Source: Candidatus Angelobacter sp. Gp1-AA117 (lineage in GTDB: Bacteria; Acidobacteriota; Terriglobia; Terriglobales; Acidobacteriaceae). Taken from it: DNA of 64,000 nt. Each line of letters opens with the position of its first letter. The first letter of the stretch is position 1. A program made the position numbers and the translations under genes. Shown piece by piece: positions 33,168 to 41,241 of the stretch. Under the pieces are notes generated by a model. That model saw only the letters and a program-made list of their open reading frames with translations, searched no databases and had not been told where the DNA came from. The stretch is from positions 62,001-126,000 of the forward strand of contig QHVI01000014.1 in NCBI GenBank assembly GCA_003223515.1, in the 5' to 3' direction.

Positions 33168-36100
33168 ATGCAGTTAACCATGGCGGATTCTCACCATACA
33201 GGAGTTGGAAGCCCCGATAAAGCGCGGCGCGTTTTGGCTCTGCTTGAGAAAAAGAGAGAAGCTGGCGCGGAGCAGAAGGAAACCATCTCAAAACGTCCGG
33301 TTTATTCTCCCTGCCCTGCATCGTTTGCCCAGCAGCGCCTGTGGTTTGTGGAGCAGATGTCACCCGGCAGCGCGAACAACCTGCAAACCATCTTGCCGGT
33401 GAGGGTGCACCTGGACCTGCATGCTCTTAACGCTGCGTGGCTGGAAATAGTCAGGAGACATGAGGCCCTGCGGACCACGTTCGGACTCATAGATGGCCAG
33501 GTGATGCAGTTTATTTCTCCGGAATCGAAATCTTCGTTGTCCATGGAAGACCTGAGGGAGAGCAGTCCCTCAGACCGCCATGCCCGGCTTCGCGATCTGC
33601 TTCAGAAGGAAGGAGAGCACGATTTTGATCTCTCCACAGGCCCGCTGGCACGCGCTGTTCTTATCAGACTTGGCGAGGAAGAATACAGGCTGTCCTTTAC
33701 CATGCACCACATCATTACCGATGGATGGTCACTGGGCGTGCTGATCCGGGAACTCACGGCAGTATACGAGGCTTTCAGCGAAGGGCGTCCAAATCCTCTT
33801 GCTCCACTCCCAATCCAATATGCTGATTTTGCGTGGTGGCAACGGCAGCACCTGACCGGCGATGTTCTGGAAAAGCAAATGAGCTACTGGCGCAGCCAGC
33901 TCAACCATAGCCCCATCCTGGAATTGCCGCCGGACCATCCCCGCACCCAAAAAGCCAAACTTCGCGGGGCCTCCCGCCATTTTCAAATTCCCGCGGAGCT
34001 GGCTGAGCGTCTCCGCGAACTTGGACGTCAGAACCAGGCGAGCTTGTTCATGGTCCTGCTTGCAGTCTGGAAGGTGCTCCTTTACCGCTATAGTGGCCAG
34101 ACTGACGTTGTGGTGGGCGCACCCATTGCAAACCGCACCCGGGTGGAAATTGAGCCTCTCATCGGGTTCTTTGTAAACACGCTGGTGCTGCGGACCGACC
34201 TGAGCGGAGACTCGAGTTTCTCAGAAGTGCTGGCGCGGGTGCGCACTACAACTCTGGACGCTTATGAGCACCAGGACGTGCCTTACGAGAAGCTGGTTGC
34301 AGAACTCCATCCGGAACGTACTGCCAGCCAATCGCCCTTTTTCGCAACCATGCTGAACTGGGTCAATACCCCCGGGCTGGAATTCGCGGGAACACATCTG
34401 GATCCGGCCCCGCTGGAGAATCTTACCGCCAGGTTTGACCTTGCACTGCACATCATGGAAGCCAATGGTGCTTTGCCTGCCAGCTTCGAATACAACGCAG
34501 ATCTATATGAATCCGCCACCATCGCCCAACTGGCTGAGCATTTCCAGAACCTGCTGGCAGCGATTGCGACAGACGCAGACCAGCCAATTTCTAAACTGGA
34601 CCTGTTAAGCCAGGAGGAGCATAACCACGTCATCTGCGAATGGAGCCAGGCAGCGCTTCTCTGTCCCACCGGTGAGACTCTATTGGAGTTGCTGCACTCT
34701 CAGGCACAGAAAACACCGGAACACCAGGCCATCATGTGTGGAGGAGAAGCGTGGAGCTATCGTGAACTGCATCGGCGCGCAAACCAGCTCGCGCATTTTC
34801 TGAGAAAGCTGGGAGCAGGCCCGGAGATTCCGGTTGGCGTCTGTATGGAGCGCAACCCGCAACTTGTCATAGCGCTGGTGGGCGCTCTCAAGGCCGGGGC
34901 AGCTTATGTGCCGCTGGATCCGAATTATCCGGCAGAACGGCTGAAATATATGCTGGAAGATTCCGGAGCCAGGGTGTTGCTGACTCAGGAAAAATTTTTG
35001 CCTTTATTGAATTTCTATCCCGGCAAGGTGGTCAACCTGGATACGTTATGGGGAGAGATCGGCAATGAAAGCCCGGAAAATCCCGAGGCCATTATCTTCC
35101 CGGAAAACCTAGCTTATGTAATTTACACCTCGGGCTCAACCGGCAGGCCCAAGGCCGTAGCCATTCGCCACAGCAGCGCAGCCGTGATGCTGCGCTGGGC
35201 CCACCATGTATTTTCGGCACAGGAACTCTCCTGTGTCCTGGCTTCTACTTCCATTTGTTTCGACATGTCGGTATTTGAAATCTTTGCCCCGCTGAGTTGC
35301 GGCGGCACAGTGTTGCTGACGGCCAATCTTTTGGAACTGCCAAAGATTTCTGACGCCGGGGTAACGCTGATCAACACGGTACCTTCCGTGATGAGAGAAC
35401 TGATCAGGAACGGGGCCCTGCCCGGATCAGTGCAAACCGTCAATCTGGGTGGCGAAAGCCTGCCTGCGGACCTGGTGCGTGATGTTTATGCAAACAGCAA
35501 AGTCCAGAGGGTGTGTAATCTTTATGGCCCTTCAGAAGACACAACCTATTCGACGTATGCCTTTATCGAGCGTGAGGCGGACACCATACCCATTGGGCAG
35601 CCGATTGCCAACACTCAGGCTTACGTTTTAGACCAGTGGATGCACCTTGCGCCTGCACGAGTGGAAGGTGAACTTTACCTGGGAGGCGCGGGATTGGCGC
35701 GCGGCTATTTGAACCGTCCCCAAGTGACAGCAGAACGCTTCTTACCCGATCCCTTCAGTGGACAGCCAGGTGAACGCCTCTACAAGACCGGCGACCGGGT
35801 CCGCTGGCGGCGTGATGGAACGCTTGAATTTCTGGGCAGGACTGATCAGCAGGTAAAAATTCGTGGCTTCCGTATTGAGCCCGGCGAGATCGAGTCTGTA
35901 TTAGAAGCACACCCGGGAATTCGCCAGGCCGCGGTCATTGTGCGGGACGACCATGCTGCGGGAAAGCAAATCGTGGCCTTTGTGGCGTCCAGTCAAGATC
36001 ATTCGCCCACGATCCAGGAACTGCGCCGGCATGTAAAGAGTCTCTTACCTGCCTATATGGCGCCTGGATCTTATGTCTTTGTTGACCAATTGCCGCTGAA

Positions 36101-37238
36101 TGCAAATGGCAAGATTGACCGGCGGTCACTGGCCTTGATGCCGCTGCCTGAGACAACTCCAAGGGACGTTCTGCCTGTTACTCCGGCTGAAAAGGCGCTT
36201 TGCCGAATCTGGGCTGAGGTCCTCAAATGCGAAACCGTGGGGGTCGAAGATGATTTTTTTGCATTGGGCGGCCATTCTTTTCTTGCTGTCAATTTGGTCT
36301 CACAGATCGCGCAGCAGTTTGGATGCCGCGTGACTTTCAACGATCTCTTTAAGCACCCCACGCCACGAGAGCTGGCATCTCTGATCGGCCAGACGCAAAA
36401 AGACACCGCAGCTTCGGAACTGGTTTGCATGAACAAAGGTTCCGCGGATGTAGCGCTGCTTTATTTAGTGCATCCGGTTGGAGGGAACGTCTTGTGCTAT
36501 TCCGATCTGGCCCGCTCCATCGATCAAAAGCAGGCGTTCTATGCGATCCAGGCGCTGCCCCAGGACAAATTGAGAGATAGCACGATCGAAGAGATTGCCT
36601 CGTCCTATTTGCGTTTGATCGGCAAACGGGACCGCCACGGGCGCTATGCCTTAGGAGGCTGGTCTTTTGGCGCTCTGGTTGCGTTGGAAATGGCGCAGCA
36701 GGCAAGCGCTAAGGGGGATCAGCCTGCGATGCTTTACCTTTTTGATCCACCTGCCCCGCAGGAATTGCAGGGGAACACCTGGACCGACGATCAATTGGTC
36801 ACAAATTTTGTGCTTACACTGGTAGCAGATTTGAATGGTGGCAAGCTGCCGGACTTGGAAAAACTGAAGATAGAACTTGGTCCGGAAGATCGTTCACTCA
36901 AGGCCCAGCTTAGGAAAGCCGCCGAGTTTGGACTGCTGCCGGAGAGCACGGCGATGGATGCGCATGCCCGCTACTTTGAGATTTTTAGACGCAATATGCA
37001 TGCAGCCAGAATTTATCAGCCGCAGAAATATCCCGGCAGGAGTGTGCTGGTCCTGCCGGAAATGCGCCAATCAGAAATGTGGGAGGCCTGGCTTCCGGCG
37101 GACACTAAGATCGTGCACGTAGCGGGAAACCACTTCACCATGATCCGTGGTTCGAACGCAGCCGGGGTTGCGAAGTTGCTTGAGCGTAGTGGAGCCACAA
37201 CCAAAAACCTTACCGCTGATGAAACCGATGAACGCTGA
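33168..37238 (+). CDS. NRPS termination module, C-A-T-TE
   Basis: 1356 aa. The C domain (about 50-490) has HHIITDG near 180. The A domain (TSGSTG near 655, NGKIDR at A10) has code DMFNNGLTYK, close to the Ala code DLFNNALTYK, so a small residue such as Ala is likely. T domain LGGHSF near 1034. A type I thioesterase follows (about 1085-1335) with nucleophile motif GGWSFGALV near 1165, a candidate catalytic Asp in LFDPPAP and a His in GNHFTM. It should release the product by hydrolysis or macrocyclization. It is the only TE in the window, yet it is transcribed opposite to all other multimodular NRPS genes. An in-frame ATG four codons downstream (33180) is an alternative start; neither has a strong ribosome-binding site. 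The last dozen codons (KNLTADETDER) may derive from an adjacent intergenic repeat. Confidence 0.94.
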   Translation: MQLTMADSHHTGVGSPDKARRVLALLEKKREAGAEQKETISKRPVYSPCPASFAQQRLWFVEQMSPGSANNLQTILPVRVHLDLHALNAAWLEIVRRHEALRTTFGLIDGQVMQFISPESKSSLSMEDLRESSPSDRHARLRDLLQKEGEHDFDLSTGPLARAVLIRLGEEEYRLSFTMHHIITDGWSLGVLIRELTAVYEAFSEGRPNPLAPLPIQYADFAWWQRQHLTGDVLEKQMSYWRSQLNHSPILELPPDHPRTQKAKLRGASRHFQIPAELAERLRELGRQNQASLFMVLLAVWKVLLYRYSGQTDVVVGAPIANRTRVEIEPLIGFFVNTLVLRTDLSGDSSFSEVLARVRTTTLDAYEHQDVPYEKLVAELHPERTASQSPFFATMLNWVNTPGLEFAGTHLDPAPLENLTARFDLALHIMEANGALPASFEYNADLYESATIAQLAEHFQNLLAAIATDADQPISKLDLLSQEEHNHVICEWSQAALLCPTGETLLELLHSQAQKTPEHQAIMCGGEAWSYRELHRRANQLAHFLRKLGAGPEIPVGVCMERNPQLVIALVGALKAGAAYVPLDPNYPAERLKYMLEDSGARVLLTQEKFLPLLNFYPGKVVNLDTLWGEIGNESPENPEAIIFPENLAYVIYTSGSTGRPKAVAIRHSSAAVMLRWAHHVFSAQELSCVLASTSICFDMSVFEIFAPLSCGGTVLLTANLLELPKISDAGVTLINTVPSVMRELIRNGALPGSVQTVNLGGESLPADLVRDVYANSKVQRVCNLYGPSEDTTYSTYAFIEREADTIPIGQPIANTQAYVLDQWMHLAPARVEGELYLGGAGLARGYLNRPQVTAERFLPDPFSGQPGERLYKTGDRVRWRRDGTLEFLGRTDQQVKIRGFRIEPGEIESVLEAHPGIRQAAVIVRDDHAAGKQIVAFVASSQDHSPTIQELRRHVKSLLPAYMAPGSYVFVDQLPLNANGKIDRRSLALMPLPETTPRDVLPVTPAEKALCRIWAEVLKCETVGVEDDFFALGGHSFLAVNLVSQIAQQFGCRVTFNDLFKHPTPRELASLIGQTQKDTAASELVCMNKGSADVALLYLVHPVGGNVLCYSDLARSIDQKQAFYAIQALPQDKLRDSTIEEIASSYLRLIGKRDRHGRYALGGWSFGALVALEMAQQASAKGDQPAMLYLFDPPAPQELQGNTWTDDQLVTNFVLTLVADLNGGKLPDLEKLKIELGPEDRSLKAQLRKAAEFGLLPESTAMDAHARYFEIFRRNMHAARIYQPQKYPGRSVLVLPEMRQSEMWEAWLPADTKIVHVAGNHFTMIRGSNAAGVAKLLERSGATTKNLTADETDER

Positions 37239-37243
37239 TTTTT

Positions 37244-37306
37244 ATCAGGGCTGCTCGGCACGACTGGAAGTTCCTTCGCTCAGCTCAGGACAGGCCCAGC
37301 CCTGAT
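37244..37306. repeat. Intergenic inverted repeat (10-bp perfect arms)
   Basis: Arms ATCAGGGCTG (37244-37253) and CAGCCCTGAT (37297-37306) are perfect inverted copies enclosing 43 nt, just after the TE-containing NRPS stop. The inner sequence TTCGCTCAGCTCAGGAC resembles interspersed intergenic repeats I associate with Acidobacteriota. There is no T-run after the second arm, so it is not a classic intrinsic terminator. Confidence 0.55.
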
Positions 37307-37339
37307 ACACGTCTCGTGGTTTCCAATGTTTTTTTCGCT

Positions 37340-39148
37340 ATGCCTGAAGTAACGAAACCCGCCACGCCGCGATGCCTTCATGGCTTGTTCCAGGAGCAGG
37401 CTGAACGCACTCCGGACGCCCGCGCTGTGGTGGCGCAGGATGGCGAGTTCAGTTATGCGGAGCTTGACCGCCGCACAAATCAGCTTGCCAATTACCTGCA
37501 ATCCCTTGGTATTGGCCCGGAGAGACGGGCAGGAATTGCGCTTCCACGCTCGGCGGAAATGATTGTGGCCGCGCTTGCGATATTGAAGGCCGGCGGAACT
37601 TATGTCCCCATCGATCCTGCATATCCGCTTCAGCGATTCAAGTATCTGGCGGAAAATTCCGGAGTGTCTGTCCTTCTGACCCATCGGGCCGTACCGGAAG
37701 GAGTGAACACTCAGCAAATTAAGGTTGTTCCGCTGGAGAGCCACTGGAGCAAAGCGGCGACAATGCCTCAACACGCTCCCCCATCCCGTGTTGAGGATGC
37801 TAGCCTCGCATACATCATCTATACATCCGGTTCAACTGGGAAACCCAAGGGCGTAATGGTCAGCCACGAAAATGTGGTGCGCTCGACTGAGGCGCGCAGA
37901 AGCTATTACACCATCTGGCCCGAGCGGTTCCTGGTGCTCTCATCATTCTCCTTTGACAGCTCTGTAGCGAGTATTTTCTGGACGCTTGCAGCCGGAGGAG
38001 AATTATGGCTTCCGCCGGAAGGCACCCAGCAGAACATCGCCAGGATCAGGGAATTTGTTCGCCGTGGCCGGATTACTCACCTGCTCGCGCTGCCTTCCTT
38101 ATATAGGGCAGTGCTGCTGCACGCAGGAAGCAACGGACTTGAATCACTCCGAACGGTGATTGTCGCCGGTGAAGCTTGTGCTGTTGACCTGCCCGCGGAG
38201 CACTTTCGCCATCTACCTGAAACTTTGCTGTTCAATGAGTACGGCCCGACTGAGGCAAGCGTGTGGTGTACGGTGTACCGGACCACTCCCGTAGCTCAAT
38301 CCAGGTCTGTCCCGATTGGCAAGCCAATCTCAAGCACCGGGATACACATTCTCGACGGTCAGATGCAATCCGTGTCTCCCATGGAGGCAGGAGAGATTTA
38401 CATCGGCGGCCCACAGGTGGCCCGCGGATATCTGGGCCGTCCGGATATCACGGCAGAGCGATTCGTGCCCAATGTGTTTTCCGAAATGCCCGGGGCACGG
38501 CTGTACCGGACAGGGGACATTGGCAGGCACACTGCGGATGGCAACATCGAATTTCTTGGACGCGCGGACCAGCAGGTAAAAATCCGCGGATATCGTATCG
38601 AACTGGCTGAGATTGAAGCCGCATTGCTTGAGCACCCCGGAATTCGAGAGGCGGCAGTGATCAGCAGGAAAGAGCGGCTCGTCGCCTATGTTGTAGCCAA
38701 ACCCGGACCAGAGATTGATGCTGCCGATTTGCGCCGCTTCCTCCGCCAGCACCTGCCGGAATACATGACGCCCGCAACCTACATTACGCTTGACTCTCTG
38801 CCGTTGAATGCCAATGGCAAATTGGATCGCCAGGCGCTTCCCGATCCCAGGCCGGAAGAATCACAAAATACTTATGCTGCTCCCCGAAACGCTATTGAAC
38901 ACCGCCTTGCACAAATCTGGGCAGAGCTGCTGGGGGTCAAGCAAGTGGGAATCCATGATAATTTTTTCGATCTGGGGGGCGACTCAATCCTCGGCCTGCA
39001 GATGGTGGCCCGTACTAATCAGGCAGGCATCCGCCTCAATTTGACCCAGATGATTGACCAGCCAACCATCGCCGAAATTGCTGCCTCGTTTCACGCAGCC
39101 GGCTTTGGCAATGCGGAAATTGCATCTGATACGAGCTCTACGCCATAG
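37340..39148 (+). CDS. Stand-alone NRPS A-T didomain
   Basis: About 602 aa from ATG 37340; the track uses an upstream GTG at 37316. Neither start has a clear ribosome-binding site. The A domain ([23 protein letters not shown]) is followed by a T domain with LGGDSI and a short tail; no C, E or TE. The code reads DSALIAEVWK. It matches the bacitracin His code DSELTAEVCK at most positions, and the A301/E322/V330 trio also occurs in some aromatic-specific domains, so His or another aromatic residue is the best guess. Free A-T proteins commonly load an amino acid for modification on the carrier (hydroxylation, halogenation, oxidation) before transfer to a trans C domain. LGGDSI carriers are typical of partners other than a canonical downstream C domain. 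It lies about 100 nt after the TE module and 12 nt before the CsaA-like gene, so it is probably cotranscribed with them. Confidence 0.9.
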   Translation: MPEVTKPATPRCLHGLFQEQAERTPDARAVVAQDGEFSYAELDRRTNQLANYLQSLGIGPERRAGIALPRSAEMIVAALAILKAGGTYVPIDPAYPLQRFKYLAENSGVSVLLTHRAVPEGVNTQQIKVVPLESHWSKAATMPQHAPPSRVEDASLAYIIYTSGSTGKPKGVMVSHENVVRSTEARRSYYTIWPERFLVLSSFSFDSSVASIFWTLAAGGELWLPPEGTQQNIARIREFVRRGRITHLLALPSLYRAVLLHAGSNGLESLRTVIVAGEACAVDLPAEHFRHLPETLLFNEYGPTEASVWCTVYRTTPVAQSRSVPIGKPISSTGIHILDGQMQSVSPMEAGEIYIGGPQVARGYLGRPDITAERFVPNVFSEMPGARLYRTGDIGRHTADGNIEFLGRADQQVKIRGYRIELAEIEAALLEHPGIREAAVISRKERLVAYVVAKPGPEIDAADLRRFLRQHLPEYMTPATYITLDSLPLNANGKLDRQALPDPRPEESQNTYAAPRNAIEHRLAQIWAELLGVKQVGIHDNFFDLGGDSILGLQMVARTNQAGIRLNLTQMIDQPTIAEIAASFHAAGFGNAEIASDTSSTP

Positions 39149-39160
39149 AATGTACTCAGC

Positions 39161-39508
39161 ATGTCTGACCAGCTAAACACCATTGACTTCTCTGTCTTTC
39201 AGCAACTCGATGTCCGTGTAGGCCGCATCACCGCGGTGGAAATTGCCGAAGGATGCCGTGTCGCGGCCTACAAACTGGAGTTGGATTTCGGTCCTGAAAT
39301 CGGGACCCGCCGCAGCGTCGCGCAAGCCACCAACTATCCTCCGGAAGTCTTGGTTGGCCGCCAGGTGCTTGCGGTTGTCAACTTCAAGCCACGCCAGATT
39401 GGAAAGCATACTTCCGAAGTACTGGTACTGGGGGTGCCCACCAAAGAGCGCGGCACTGCGCTGGTTGTTCCGGAGATGGAGGCAGTCCTCGGCGGCAAGC
39501 TTTTTTAA
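39161..39508 (+). CDS. csaA: CsaA-like tRNA-binding domain protein
   Basis: 115 aa, the usual CsaA length. It is one OB-fold tRNA-binding domain of the EMAP-II/MetRS-C-terminal type: DVRVGRI near the N-terminus, VVNFKPRQIGKHTSEVLVLGVP in the middle and LGGKLF at the end all match the CsaA pattern. CsaA binds tRNA and has been described as a chaperone; a specific role in peptide synthesis is not known to me. It starts 12 nt after the A-T gene and ends 6 nt from the stop of the convergent halogenase gene, so the two blocks meet tail to tail with almost no spacer. It may be a housekeeping gene caught in the cluster. Confidence 0.85.
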   Translation: MSDQLNTIDFSVFQQLDVRVGRITAVEIAEGCRVAAYKLELDFGPEIGTRRSVAQATNYPPEVLVGRQVLAVVNFKPRQIGKHTSEVLVLGVPTKERGTALVVPEMEAVLGGKLF

Positions 39509-39514
39509 GCCATT

Positions 39515-41056
39515 TCAATCACCGGCTGCGGCATCTCCTTCAGCGGGTTCCATCCAGGAAAGGCCGTTGGATGATGAAATAAGGCCACCATCGAATACGG
39601 GCGCTTCGCGCCTGTGTGTCCCGGTCTGGGCCTGGCGGATCAGGCCTACAATGCCTCTCCTGAAATCGCGAATAAAGTCTTTGGGGTTAAATTTCGCAAT
39701 GTCAAATTTACTGATATCGAAGTTTCTGTCATCAATGGGATTTGCCGCTTCCTCGTAGGCAGTCCGGAACAAGTCTCCTACTCCCACATGGGCCTGGAAG
39801 AATTCGGCTGCATTTGAGAACAGAGGCTCGCCGGTGAAAGAGGTCCCGGAGACCAGGCGAATGAAAGCATCATTGGCTCGTTCTTCTGTATTCAGCACCT
39901 TGCGGGCGCTCCAGAAATACGAGTCCATGTCTTTGTCCATGTCATAGAAAGCAACCAGAAACTGATAGAAGTTGCTGAACTCGCGGCGGTAGCGCTCCTC
40001 GAATTCGTTGAATGAACGTTCTTCCCCAATTTCGCCTCGCAGGCAGCTATTCACTGAGCGTGCTGCAAGCAAAGCAGAATAGGTAGCCAGATGGACGCCG
40101 GAAGAAAACACGGGATCGACAAAGCACGCGGCATCGCCAATCAGCAGTGCCCCCGGCGCCCAAAAACGCGTGTTGCAATACGAATAGTCCTTGCGGATGC
40201 GGTACTGCCCGTAAGGCCCTTCAATAATCCGGGTTGCAGAGCTCAGGAAATCCTTCACCATAACGGTGGAGTTGAGGAAGTGCTGCATGGCGGCTTCAGG
40301 CCCGGCCTTCAGCCTGTCGGCGTGCTCGCGTGCAACCACCGCGCCCACGCTGGTAAGTTCGCTGCTGAGAGGAATGTACCAGCACCAGCCTTCGCTGAAT
40401 GCTTCAGAGAGGATATTGCCGGAGTATGGGGGAGGCAGCCGCTTGCCATCTTTGAAATAGCAAAAAAGGGCCACGTTCTGAAAAAATTTGGAATAGATGC
40501 GTTCCCCGACTGTGCGGGACAGAGTAGTGGTGTTTCCGGAAGCATCAATCACGTAGCGAGCTTTTGCAGTCTTCTTTTGTCCCTGGTCATCATTGAAGCT
40601 GACGCCCACCACCCGGCCCCCTTCTTCCAGAACTTCCGTGACCGTATGCTGCTCGCGGACATCAACGCCCTTCCTGCGGGCGTTGTTCAGAAGAATGTGA
40701 TCGAACTTCATCCGCTCTACCTGATAAGCGAACGCTTGGCTGCCGGGAATCATGGAAGAAGGTCCAAAGGTAAAGCTCCAGGGTTCAGGATGCCTTCCCC
40801 AACGGTAGGTGCCGCCCAGTTTGTAGGTGAAATTGGCTTTGGCAAGCTCTTCGCTCACTCCCAGCATGACGCAGATGCCATTAATAGTCGCTGGGAGAAG
40901 AGATTCGCCTATCTGGTGCCGAGGAAATTTTTCCCGCTCCAGCAGGAGCACCTTGTTTCCTTCCATGGCAATGAAGCTGGCCACGGTTGATCCGGCGGGA
41001 CCGCCACCTGTAACGATTACATCGAAATTTTCCGTACTATTTTTGCCGTTGTTCAT
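39515..41056 (-). CDS. Flavin-dependent halogenase, carrier-protein-substrate type
   Basis: 513 aa from ATG 41056. The track's TTG start (41116) adds 20 residues with no family likeness; an AGGTG ribosome-binding site sits just before the ATG. FAD fold motif GGGPAGS near residue 15, then FPRHQIGESLLP, the halogenase signature WxWxIP as GWCWYIP, and the Fx.Px.Sx.G motif in GDAACFVDPVFSSGVHLA. These fit the CndH/PltA-like clade that chlorinates aromatic or pyrrole groups tethered to carrier proteins. It needs reduced FAD, and no flavin reductase is visible. It is the last gene of the right operon, after the heme-oxygenase-like gene. The tethered substrate is unknown; the His/aromatic-like A-T protein is the best candidate in the window. 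A halogenase homologue acting as an oxygenase is possible. Confidence 0.88.
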   Translation of the reverse strand: MNNGKNSTENFDVIVTGGGPAGSTVASFIAMEGNKVLLLEREKFPRHQIGESLLPATINGICVMLGVSEELAKANFTYKLGGTYRWGRHPEPWSFTFGPSSMIPGSQAFAYQVERMKFDHILLNNARRKGVDVREQHTVTEVLEEGGRVVGVSFNDDQGQKKTAKARYVIDASGNTTTLSRTVGERIYSKFFQNVALFCYFKDGKRLPPPYSGNILSEAFSEGWCWYIPLSSELTSVGAVVAREHADRLKAGPEAAMQHFLNSTVMVKDFLSSATRIIEGPYGQYRIRKDYSYCNTRFWAPGALLIGDAACFVDPVFSSGVHLATYSALLAARSVNSCLRGEIGEERSFNEFEERYRREFSNFYQFLVAFYDMDKDMDSYFWSARKVLNTEERANDAFIRLVSGTSFTGEPLFSNAAEFFQAHVGVGDLFRTAYEEAANPIDDRNFDISKFDIAKFNPKDFIRDFRRGIVGLIRQAQTGTHRREAPVFDGGLISSSNGLSWMEPAEGDAAAGD

Positions 41057-41060
41057 GGGA

Positions 41061-41065
41061 CACCT
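41061..41065 (-). promoter_or_regulatory. Ribosome-binding site deciding the halogenase start
   Basis: AGGTG on the minus strand, four bases before ATG 41056. The longer TTG start in the ORF track lies inside the inverted repeat and adds residues unlike the family. Confidence 0.6.
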
Positions 41066-41103
41066 GTATAGATGAATCGAACGATTTAGAGCAGTTTCAT
41101 AGT

Positions 41104-41231
41104 TGGTGTAGACCAACCACAGCCAGATAAGTACCAGGCATGAATTTCAGTCGTGCCCGATAAGTCCTTAATAGAATCCTGGGCTTCAGCCCCTGCATTT
41201 TTTGTCGTGCTGCTGGAGTTGGTCTACACCA
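41104..41231. repeat. Intergenic inverted repeat with 14-bp perfect arms
   Basis: TGGTGTAGACCAAC (41104-41117) and GTTGGTCTACACCA (41218-41231) are perfect inverted copies enclosing 100 nt between the heme-oxygenase-like gene and the halogenase. Each arm is itself partly palindromic. The interior contains GGGCTTCAGCCC followed shortly by six T (41181-41203), which resembles a weak terminator, but only for plus-strand transcription; both flanking genes are on the minus strand. The whole looks like a small interspersed or MITE-like repeat of non-coding origin. Confidence 0.6.
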
Positions 41232-41241
41232 TCTCTGGCAA

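Noticed and set aside
32986-33177. 63-aa ORF in the gap before the TE-containing NRPS
   Set aside because: Low complexity of motif content, no ribosome-binding site, overlaps the NRPS start in another frame.
40091-40990. Plus-strand ORF of 299 aa
   Set aside because: Fully antisense to the halogenase, which has clear FAD and WxWxIP motifs.
41181-41203. GGGCTTCAGCCC hairpin with nearby T6, terminator-like
   Set aside because: Orientation fits only plus-strand transcription, whereas both flanking genes are on the minus strand; stem is 5 bp and the T-run is not adjacent.
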